From the NCBI GenBank assembly GCA_049522565.1, contig JBEKNT010000446.1, forward strand, positions 1 to 5,407: DNA of 5,407 nt. Reading direction: 5' to 3'. Position numbers and translations under genes: made by a program. Of this stretch, positions 1-5,407 are shown one piece after another (the first letter of the stretch is position 1; every line of letters starts with the position of its first letter). The notes beneath the pieces were generated by a model. It did no database searches. It was not told the origin of the DNA and was given only the letters and a program-made list of their open reading frames with translations. Origin of the DNA: JASHVB01 sp049522565. GTDB lineage: Bacteria > Pseudomonadota > Alphaproteobacteria > Acetobacterales > Acetobacteraceae.

Positions 1-967
1 CGTCGCCAGCGTCGCCACGGTATCCTGCAACATGACGGTCTCGGTGATTTCCAGCTCGAGCCGCCTGGGGTCCAACCGGGCGTCGCGCAAGGCCGCGATG
101 ACGGTCGCGACAAGATCGTGGCTCTTGAACTGTACCGGCGACAGATTGACCGAGACGTGCAGCGCGCCCGGCCACGCGGCCGCCGCGGCACAGGCCTGCC
201 GCAGCACCCATTCCCCGATCGGCAAGATCGCGCCGATCTCCTCGGCAAGTGGCACGAACTTGTCGGGGGAGATCATCCCGCGTTCCGGATGATGCCAGCG
301 CAGCAGCGCCTCGAAGCCGGCCACCGCCTGGATCCGCAGGTCGATCAGCGGCTGGTAGAATACCTCGAACTGGCCGCTGCCCAGCGCCTGGCGCAGATCG
401 AGTTCCAGCACCCGCCGCGCCTGAATCTCGGCGTCCATCCCGGTGTGGAACAGTCGATACACACCACGTCCGTCGAACTTGGCCCGATACAGCGCCAGGT
501 CGGCGTTCTTCAGCAACTCATCCGCGTCCAGCCCGTCCTGCGGAGCGAATGCAATGCCGATGCTGGTGCCGATGACGATCTGGTGGCCTTCGATCTCGAA
601 CGGTGCCTCGATCAGCGCGATCAGCCGGTCCGCCAGCCCCGTGGCATCGATCGGCGATTCGATCGCGGTCTGCACGATGGCGAATTCGTCGCCGCCGAGC
701 CGGGCAACCGCATCGGTCTCGCGCAAACACTCCTGCAACCGCCGGGCCACGGCTTGCAGCAGACCATCGCCGACGGGATGCCCGAGCGTGTCGTTCACTG
801 CCTTGAACTGGTCGAGGTCGAGGCAAAGCAGCGCCAGCAGATGACCCCGCCGCGCTAAGGCCAGAGCGTGTACCAGCGTGTCGCGGAACAACACCCGGTT
901 GGGCAGGTTGGTCAATCCATCATGATGCGCCAGATGCGCAATTCGGGCTTCGGCCGCGCGGCGCTCG
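1..967. repeat. 3' half of paralogue pair, homologous to 2974-3940 (constant offset 2973)
   Basis: This segment aligns with 2974-3940 at a constant offset of 2973 bases; the offset held at every anchor I checked (1, 201, 688, 967). Counting by eye, 1-300 has about 23 mismatches (about 92% identity) and 301-480 about 28 (about 84%). Bases 176-246 match 3149-3219 perfectly (71 bases), and about 258-315 is a second perfect run. Both perfect runs lie in the EAL-coding part. It is a gene-internal duplication, not a mobile element: no terminal repeats or transposase are seen. Confidence 0.9.
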
Positions 968-2418
968 GTGATGTCCTCGTAGGTGGTGAGCCAACCCTCT
1001 GCCATGGCTTGGTGAGTTACCGTGAAGACGCGGCCGTCGGAAAGCTCCCAGACGAAGGGCGAGCACAATCTCCCTCCGACCACCTGCTCCCGTTGGCGGC
1101 GGAGTGCCGCCATGTCAACCGATCGAACATTACCTTGCGAGACGACGAGCTGCCACAGCTCGGTATAGCTCATGCCCGGCGTGACGATGTGCGGCGGCAG
1201 CCCCGCAAGCTGGCAAAAGCGCCGATTCACGACCAGCAGAGTCCCGTCGCGATCGACCATGATCAGGCCCTGCAGCATGTTTTGCAGCGCCGTGTCGAAG
1301 CGCAGCTCCTGCATGTGCAATGTCTGCGCAGCGCGCTCGCGCTCCTCGGCGAGGACGAGATCGGCCTCGGCCTGTGCCCGTGCGGCTTCAGCCACCCGCA
1401 GCCTTTCATGGCTGCGCAAGTGACGCATCGCCAGCAGCATGGTCCCGGCGATCGCCAGTTCCAGCAGGATCGTCGTGGCGACGAGTATGCGGATGCCTTT
1501 GCTCCACGAGCGAAGCACCGACACCATCGTGTCGCTGACCGCGACGATCAGGGGAAAGTGCACCATCGCCTGCGGCACGATCAACCGGTCCTCGCCATTG
1601 AGGAGGCTGGTCTGCCGGATCACGCCATCGTCCAGCGCGCCGAGCACGCGGCTGAAATTTATCGTGGCCGCAAACGTTCTGCCGATCTGGTGATCGAGGT
1701 GCGGATAGCGCGCGAGCAGCATGCCGTCGCGCCGGTACAGGTTGAACGCACCGCCACCGGTGAGCGGCAGCCTGGCATAGAACTGTTCGAAGTAACTGAT
1801 CTCGATCGTACTGACCACGAAGCCGAGCAATCGCCCATCCGCGGCCTCGAACCGGCGGCTGAGATAGATCTCCCACTGGCCGCTGACCTTGCCGCGCGAC
1901 GGCTCGCTGATGAACGTCTGCGGCGCTCCGGCAGCCGTCAGTTCGCGAATAAAGTCCTTATTGGCGCCACTGATCGACGGCGGCGGCCAGGCGCGGGAGA
2001 AGTTGAGCAACTGGCCGTGCCGGTCGAACAGCAAAAGCGCGGCGATATAGGGCAAACCGGCAATCCGCTCGCTGAGGTTCTGATGCGCCGCCTGCGAGGT
2101 CATGAACTGCTCGAGCGTCTCCGGCGAGTCGATGCCGATCCCGCGCATGTGCTCGATCAGGCCGAGTTGCATCACATCGACCGCCTGGAGCAGCCGCTCC
2201 TCGTCCTCGGCGATCATCAGCGCATCGTTGCGCATTTCGCGCACGGCGTCGCCGATAACGCTCTGCCGCGACGTGATGATATACCAGGCCATGGCCGCTG
2301 CCAGGACGACACCGATGAACAGGCTGCCGGCCAGCGGCAGGTACCTGGCGCGCGGATGGCCCAGCAGGGCGATGAAATGGGTAAGCCGGAGCAGCATGCA
2401 GAGCCTTGGGTTCAGCAT
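1..2418 (-). CDS. Membrane PDC/Cache-PAS-GGDEF-EAL c-di-GMP signalling protein, partial (3' end outside window)
   Basis: Predicted inner-membrane protein that makes and/or degrades cyclic-di-GMP in response to an extracytoplasmic signal. 806 codons are visible without a stop; comparison with the neighbour predicts about 931. Domains: TM1 about 27-48, extracytoplasmic PDC/Cache-like sensor about 49-308 (conserved TFISEP, DGRLLGF, FEQF, DGMLLAR and HFPL segments), TM2 about 310-332, charged helical linker about 334-372, PAS about 374-485, GGDEF about 495-655, then EAL. GGDEF is at 575-579, with an RETD inhibitory site (566-569) at the canonical spacing. EAL is at 703-705, followed by VSVNLSPVQF and LEITET. 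The DDFGTG and later EAL motifs lie beyond the window. ATG 2418 is the first in-frame start after a TAA at 2452-2454 and has a purine-rich stretch upstream. ATG 2397, which aligns with the paralogue's inner Met, is a real alternative. It is the downstream member of a tandem pair, 177 bases after its paralogue. Whether it is a net cyclase or phosphodiesterase cannot be told. Confidence 0.93.
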   Translation of the reverse strand, partial: MLNPRLCMLLRLTHFIALLGHPRARYLPLAGSLFIGVVLAAAMAWYIITSRQSVIGDAVREMRNDALMIAEDEERLLQAVDVMQLGLIEHMRGIGIDSPETLEQFMTSQAAHQNLSERIAGLPYIAALLLFDRHGQLLNFSRAWPPPSISGANKDFIRELTAAGAPQTFISEPSRGKVSGQWEIYLSRRFEAADGRLLGFVVSTIEISYFEQFYARLPLTGGGAFNLYRRDGMLLARYPHLDHQIGRTFAATINFSRVLGALDDGVIRQTSLLNGEDRLIVPQAMVHFPLIVAVSDTMVSVLRSWSKGIRILVATTILLELAIAGTMLLAMRHLRSHERLRVAEAARAQAEADLVLAEERERAAQTLHMQELRFDTALQNMLQGLIMVDRDGTLLVVNRRFCQLAGLPPHIVTPGMSYTELWQLVVSQGNVRSVDMAALRRQREQVVGGRLCSPFVWELSDGRVFTVTHQAMAEGWLTTYEDITERRAAEARIAHLAHHDGLTNLPNRVLFRDTLVHALALARRGHLLALLCLDLDQFKAVNDTLGHPVGDGLLQAVARRLQECLRETDAVARLGGDEFAIVQTAIESPIDATGLADRLIALIEAPFEIEGHQIVIGTSIGIAFAPQDGLDADELLKNADLALYRAKFDGRGVYRLFHTGMDAEIQARRVLELDLRQALGSGQFEVFYQPLIDLRIQAVAGFEALLRWHHPERGMISPDKFVPLAEEIGAILPIGEWVLRQACAAAAAWPGALHVSVNLSPVQFKSHDLVATVIAALRDARLDPRRLELEITETVMLQDTVATLAT

Positions 2419-2423
2419 CCGGA

Positions 2424-2433
2424 TTCTTCTTCC
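2424..2433 (-). promoter_or_regulatory. Possible ribosome binding site for the downstream gene
   Basis: The minus strand reads GGAAGAAGAA here, ending 5 bases before ATG 2418 after the spacer TCCGG. It is a purine-rich partial match to the Shine-Dalgarno sequence and is the reason for preferring the 2418 start. The competing ATG at 2397 has only AAGG six bases upstream. Confidence 0.45.
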
Positions 2434-2440
2434 AGAACAC

Positions 2441-2455
2441 TGAACCGACGGTTAA
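2441..2455 (-). promoter_or_regulatory. Possible CtrA-like box / small palindrome upstream of the downstream gene
   Basis: On the minus strand this reads TTAACCGTCGGTTCA, which is TTAA, seven bases, then TTCA: one mismatch from the alphaproteobacterial CtrA consensus TTAA-N7-TTAA, with the common TTAACC half-site. Its core AACCG-T-CGGTT is also a perfect palindrome that a different dimeric regulator could bind. It lies 23 bases upstream of ATG 2418. No convincing -35/-10 pair is visible. One near-match can arise by chance. Confidence 0.3.
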
Positions 2456-2495
2456 TGCAGCCGCCCTGACGGCTCACCCTCGAACCGGCCGCGCC

Positions 2496-2558
2496 TGCGT
2501 CCCCCGTTCCCCCTTCCCTCGCCCCGGGGGACGGGGGACACGGGAACGGGGGGACGCA
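2496..2558. repeat. Long GC-rich inverted repeat in the spacer between the two genes
   Basis: The arm 2496-2511 (TGCGTCCCCCGTTCCC) pairs with 2542-2558: 16 base pairs with one bulged G at 2548. The 30-base loop is itself C- and G-rich and could extend the stem. In the mRNA it would begin about 38 bases after the stop of the upstream gene, where a terminator or 3'-stabilising hairpin would sit. No U-tract follows, so a classical intrinsic terminator is not supported; attenuation between the tandem genes is possible. A smaller inverted repeat (AGCCG/CGGCT, 2459-2463 with 2470-2474) lies just downstream in transcription order. Confidence 0.75.
2501..2553. other. Back-to-back G-quadruplex motifs on opposite strands
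   Basis: On the plus strand, four G-tracts (2526-2530, 2533-2537, 2542-2544, 2548-2553) are separated by loops AC, ACAC and AAC. On the minus strand, which is the sense of both genes, four G-tracts complement the C-runs 2501-2505, 2509-2513, 2516-2518 and 2522-2525, with loops of 3, 2 and 3 bases. Both fit the G3+N1-7 pattern. The minus-strand motif would be in the transcript if the genes are co-transcribed. The motifs overlap the inverted repeat, so hairpin and quadruplex forms would compete. Folding itself is inference. Confidence 0.6.
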
Positions 2559-2595
2559 ACGCGGCACCCTCACACGCTGCTGCGCGGTTGCTCCA

Positions 2596-5376
2596 TCAGG
2601 CCACGAGGACCGCCTGCCGCAGCAGGTCTGCAACCATCGGCATGGTGCGCAGCATGGCGGGAATGTCCCCCAGAGGAACCGGCCGGCTGAACAAGTAGCC
2701 CTGGATGTCGGAACACCCCGCCTCCGCCAACGCGCAAAGCTGCTCGCGGGTTTCCACGCCCTCGGCCGTGGTGGCCATGCCGAGATCGCGGCTCAGGGTG
2801 ATCACCGCGCGGATGATCGCGCCGCAGTCGCGCTGCTTGCCGAGCTCGCGGACAAAGGACTGGTCGATCTTGATCCGGTCGAACGGGAACCGCCGCAAAT
2901 AGCTCAGCGACGAGTAGCCCGTGCCGAAATCGTCCATGGCAATGCGAACACCGATGCTGCGCAGCTCGTGCAACGTCGCCAGCGTCGCAACGGTGTCCTG
3001 CAACATGACGGTCTCGGTGATTTCCAGCTCGAGCCGCCCCGGGGCCAGCCGGGCGTCCCGCAGCGCCGCGGTGACGGTCGCGACGAGATCGTGGCTCTTG
3101 AACTGCACCGGCGACAGGTTGACCGATACCCGCAGCTCGCCCGGCCAGGCGGCCGCCGCGGCACAGGCCTGCCGCAGCACCCATTCCCCGATCGGCAAGA
3201 TCGCGCCGATCTCCTCGGCGAGCGGAATAAACTTGTCGGGGGAGATCATCCCGCGTTCCGGATGATGCCAGCGCAGCAGCGCCTCGAACCCCGACACCGC
3301 CTGGGCATGCAGCGCGACCAACGGCTGATAGTACACCTCGAACTGACCGCCGCGCAGCGCCTGGCGCAGGTCGAGTTCCAGCAGCCGCCGCGCCTGCATC
3401 TCGGCGTCCATCGCGCCGTGGAACAGCCGATACACGCCGCGGCCGTCGGACTTGGCACGGTACAGCGCCAGATCGGCGTTCTTCAGCAACTGGTCGGCAT
3501 CCTGCCCGTCCTGCGGAGCGAACGCGATGCCGATGCTGGTGCTGATGATGACCTGATGGCCTTCGATCTCGAACGGATCGTCGAACATGGCGAGGAGGCG
3601 GTCGGCAAAGTCGGCGGCATCGGTCGGCCGGTCGATCGGTGCCTGCACGACCGCGAACTCGTCACCGCCGAGCCGCGCCACGGTGTCGGTATCGCGCACC
3701 CGCTGGATCAGCCGGCCCGCCACCGTCTGGAGCAAGGCGTCGCCGACAGGGTGGCCGAGCGTATCATTCACCGCCTTGAATTGATCCAGGTCGAGGCACA
3801 GCAACGCCAGCGACTTGCCGCGACGCGCGTACGCCATCGCCTCTTCCAGCTTTTCCCGGAACAGCACGCGGTTTGGCAGGTCGGTCAGCGCGTCGTGCCG
3901 CGCCATGTGGGCCATCCGGATGTCGGCCTCGCGACGTTCGGTGATGTCCTCACAGGTCGCGAGCCAGCCGTCTTCCATCGGCTGATGCGTCATCGTCAGG
4001 GCACGGCCATCCGTCATGTCGAAGGTGTGGGTCGCGGTGGTCTGCCGGCCGACCATCGTCTTCCGCCAACGATGTAGGGCGGCCATGTCCTCGGGCGAGA
4101 AATGGCCATGCGCCGCCGCCAGTTCCATGATGCGGGTCGCGGTGGTGCCGGGCGGCACTGCATCCCCGCCACCGACCAGTTCGCTGAAGCGACGATTGGC
4201 GACCACCAGCCGGTTGGCGTTATCGAACATCGCCAGGCCTTGCTGCATATTGCTCAGGGCCACGTCGAACTGCATGGCCCGCCGCCGCACCTCCTGTTCG
4301 CTCCGCTCGCGTTCGCGCGCGAGTTGCAGCTCATTTTCCGCGCGCAGCGCCGCCGCGTTGGCCGCGACCAGGCGTTCCTGACCGCGCAGTTGCCGCACAC
4401 CGAGAGTGACGATGCCGGCGACGACCAATTCGATCAGTATTGTCGCCGCAACCAGCGAACGCGCCTGGACACGCCAGCCGGCAAGGATCGCGTCCTCGGT
4501 ATCGGTGGCGGAAATAAACAGGGGAAAGTGCGCAACGCTGTGCGGAGCGACCACCCGCTCCGCGGCGTCGAGCATGCTGGCCTCCTGCAGGACGCTATGG
4601 TCCAGGGAGCCGACCTCGCGGCGAAAGTTCGGCGCGTCGGCGTAATTCCGGCCGATCATGCCGTCAATGTGCGGAAAGCGCGCGAGCAGCACGCCGTCGA
4701 GGCGAAACAGCGCGAACGATGGATCGCCCTGCCCCGAAATCCGCGCGAAGAATTGCTCGAACGAGTCGAGCTGGATGCTGGCGCTGACGAAACCGAGGAG
4801 CCGGCCGTCCAGTGCGGTAAATGCGCGGGCGACGACGATCGACCATATCCCGGTAGCGTGATCCATCTCCGGGACGCTGATGAACGTTTCGCGTCCGGGG
4901 TCTTCGGCCAGCGCGCGGACGTAGTCCCGGCCGCGCAGATTGGCCGGAGTGACCGGCCATTGGCTCGAGACGTTGATCGCGTCGCCAAACCGGCTGATCA
5001 ACACCAGGCTGCGGATCTGCGGCGCGCTCGCGATGCGGCGGCGCAGGTCCAGGTTCACCAGCAGGGAGCCCAGCTCCTGCTCGAACTTCTGCACCGTATC
5101 GATGCCTTGCTCATGCAGATGCTGGATCAGGTCCAGTTGCACCAGTTGCGTGGCCTGGAACGTGCGATCGGTCTCCTCGGCCAGCACCAATGACAGGTTC
5201 TTCAGGTCCTGCCCGGCATGATCGAGGACATCCTTGCGCGATTCCGCCAGCAGCATCGCCGTGCCGGCAGCCAGGGCGAGCCCGACGACGAGCCCGCAGG
5301 CCACCAGAAGGTGCCTGGCGCGTGGGTGGGCCATCAGGGCCGCAAGGTTGATGAGATGAGGCAGCATGGGGCGCAT
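2596..5376 (-). CDS. Membrane PDC/Cache-PAS-GGDEF-EAL bifunctional-type c-di-GMP cyclase/phosphodiesterase
   Basis: Complete 926-residue predicted inner-membrane c-di-GMP enzyme. TM1 about 22-44 follows a short basic cytoplasmic end (HPRARHL). Residues about 45-305 form a PDC/Cache-type periplasmic sensor of the kind known from diguanylate cyclases (TFISVP, DGRLLGF, FEQF, LARFPH). TM2 is about 307-328, then a charged coiled-coil-like linker 329-367, PAS about 368-480 (ending EDITERR), GGDEF about 490-650 and EAL about 665-915. Cyclase hallmarks: LDLDQFKAVND, GGDEF 570-574 and an RDTD inhibitory site 561-564. Phosphodiesterase hallmarks: EAL 698-700, N753, E785, DDFGTG 815-820, K836, AEGVE 871-875 and Q892. 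Both domains therefore look catalytically competent; in such proteins one activity often dominates or the GGDEF acts as a GTP sensor (family knowledge). ATG 5376 is used here, but ATG 5367 aligns better with the paralogue and has GGAA 8 bases upstream. The frame is open to the window edge, so a farther start is also possible. A strong hairpin covers this start region. Confidence 0.95.
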   Translation of the reverse strand: MRPMLPHLINLAALMAHPRARHLLVACGLVVGLALAAGTAMLLAESRKDVLDHAGQDLKNLSLVLAEETDRTFQATQLVQLDLIQHLHEQGIDTVQKFEQELGSLLVNLDLRRRIASAPQIRSLVLISRFGDAINVSSQWPVTPANLRGRDYVRALAEDPGRETFISVPEMDHATGIWSIVVARAFTALDGRLLGFVSASIQLDSFEQFFARISGQGDPSFALFRLDGVLLARFPHIDGMIGRNYADAPNFRREVGSLDHSVLQEASMLDAAERVVAPHSVAHFPLFISATDTEDAILAGWRVQARSLVAATILIELVVAGIVTLGVRQLRGQERLVAANAAALRAENELQLARERERSEQEVRRRAMQFDVALSNMQQGLAMFDNANRLVVANRRFSELVGGGDAVPPGTTATRIMELAAAHGHFSPEDMAALHRWRKTMVGRQTTATHTFDMTDGRALTMTHQPMEDGWLATCEDITERREADIRMAHMARHDALTDLPNRVLFREKLEEAMAYARRGKSLALLCLDLDQFKAVNDTLGHPVGDALLQTVAGRLIQRVRDTDTVARLGGDEFAVVQAPIDRPTDAADFADRLLAMFDDPFEIEGHQVIISTSIGIAFAPQDGQDADQLLKNADLALYRAKSDGRGVYRLFHGAMDAEMQARRLLELDLRQALRGGQFEVYYQPLVALHAQAVSGFEALLRWHHPERGMISPDKFIPLAEEIGAILPIGEWVLRQACAAAAAWPGELRVSVNLSPVQFKSHDLVATVTAALRDARLAPGRLELEITETVMLQDTVATLATLHELRSIGVRIAMDDFGTGYSSLSYLRRFPFDRIKIDQSFVRELGKQRDCGAIIRAVITLSRDLGMATTAEGVETREQLCALAEAGCSDIQGYLFSRPVPLGDIPAMLRTMPMVADLLRQAVLVA
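2974..3940. repeat. 3' half of paralogue pair, homologous to 1-967
   Basis: Partner copy of the segment at 1-967, coding the GGDEF domain and most of EAL in the upstream gene. The collinear, indel-free alignment contrasts with the PAS and sensor parts, where only protein-level similarity remains and a one-codon length difference appears in the PAS region. Such near-identical direct repeats about 3 kb apart could recombine to fuse the genes or convert one another. Confidence 0.9.
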
Positions 5377-5401
5377 TCCGCTTAGCGCCGCATGCTGCCT
5401 C
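5358..5401 (-). promoter_or_regulatory. Near-perfect hairpin spanning the translation start of the upstream gene
   Basis: In the sense (minus) strand the outer arms are GAGGCAGCATG and CATGCTGCCTC (11 perfect pairs). Then come one C/C mismatch, an inner stem GGCGC/GCGCC (5 pairs), and the 10-base loop TAAGCGGAAT. Four of the five bases of a GGAGG Shine-Dalgarno sequence (5398-5402) are in the outer stem. ATG 5376 sits at the loop/inner-stem junction and ATG 5367 lies in the right arm. In RNA this should mask initiation signals; in DNA it could be an operator for a dimeric regulator. The pairing is seen directly; the regulatory role is inference. Confidence 0.6.
5382..5393 (-). other. Possible three-codon upstream ORF (Met-Arg-Arg-stop) in the leader
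   Basis: ATG CGG CGC TAA begins four bases after GGAGG (5398-5402), the best Shine-Dalgarno match in the leader, and ends five bases before ATG 5376. The GGAGG is too far (21 bases) from ATG 5376 to serve it directly. It may be a minimal leader ORF whose translation opens the hairpin. Alternatively, the TAA may simply end a gene entering from the right edge, or the whole may be chance. Confidence 0.25.
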
Positions 5402-5407
5402 CGGAAG

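Noticed and set aside
1..2418. Downstream gene as a pseudogene, because no complete frame with a stop is present
   Set aside because: Codon-by-codon translation from 2418 to 1 shows no stop or frameshift; the stop merely lies beyond the window edge.
1958..2440. Minus-strand frame of 160 codons starting at ATG 2440
   Set aside because: It overlaps the true gene in another frame, gives an Arg/Ala/Pro-rich translation without a membrane segment, and lacks similarity to the paralogue; the frame from 2418 aligns throughout.
868..2469. Long open frame of 533 codons on the plus strand
   Set aside because: It uses the same codon triplets as the minus-strand gene, read in reverse. In GC-rich genes the sense codons TTA, CTA and TCA are rare, so the antisense register stays open. 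The translation has no recognisable domain, while the minus strand encodes clear PDC, PAS, GGDEF and EAL motifs.
2496..2558. Classical rho-independent terminator after the upstream gene
   Set aside because: The stem is strong, but no run of U follows it in the transcript direction. Kept only as an inverted repeat of unknown role.
1..3940. Composite transposon or other mobile element bounded by the direct repeats
   Set aside because: The repeats are the homologous coding halves of two paralogues. No transposase, terminal inverted repeats or target-site duplications are visible.
2968..4077. Open plus-strand frames of 369 and 363 codons opposite the complete gene (2968-4077, 4102-5193)
   Set aside because: Same antisense shadow effect. 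The resemblance between plus-strand frames at 118-858 and 2968-4077 simply mirrors the paralogy of the real genes.

Overview
The window holds two tandem, same-strand (minus) genes for membrane-bound cyclic-di-GMP signalling proteins of one architecture: TM helix, extracytoplasmic PDC/Cache-type sensor, TM helix, short coiled-coil linker, PAS, GGDEF, EAL. The upstream gene (2596-5376) is complete at 926 codons. The downstream gene (1-2418) reads without interruption for 806 codons and leaves the window at its left edge. Its last ~125 residues are missing only because the window ends. I translated its whole frame by hand and found no stop or frameshift. High G+C, the PAS segment starting FDxALxNMxQGL, and the PDC-type diguanylate-cyclase sensor suggest a Gram-negative alphaproteobacterium. 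Rhodospirillales or Acetobacteraceae is possible, but that finer placement is a guess.

Layout in transcription order (right to left): 5407-5377 is the leader of the upstream gene. It contains a near-perfect inverted repeat that overlaps the Shine-Dalgarno sequence and both candidate start codons. 5376-2596 is the complete gene. 2595-2419 is a 177-base spacer with a long GC-rich inverted repeat, back-to-back G-quadruplex motifs on opposite strands, and a small palindrome resembling a CtrA box. 2418-1 is the second gene.

The two genes are paralogues whose similarity rises steeply toward the 3' end. By eye, the sensor and PAS parts are about 40-45% identical in protein. The last 100 visible residues of EAL are about 94% identical in protein, and the DNA of positions 1-300 is about 92% identical to 2974-3273, including a 71-base perfect match. 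This fits a tandem duplication with divergent sensors and a catalytic end that is recently duplicated, under strong constraint, or homogenised by gene conversion.

The complete protein keeps the hallmark residues of both a cyclase (GGDEF and RxxD inhibitory site) and a phosphodiesterase (EAL, DDFGTG, K, E, Q). The second protein keeps all those that are visible. Together they look like two sensory inputs feeding one c-di-GMP output module. I see no RNA genes, insertion sequences, CRISPR arrays or phage genes, and no clearly new multi-gene system. The most unusual elements are the two structured non-coding segments and the identity gradient.
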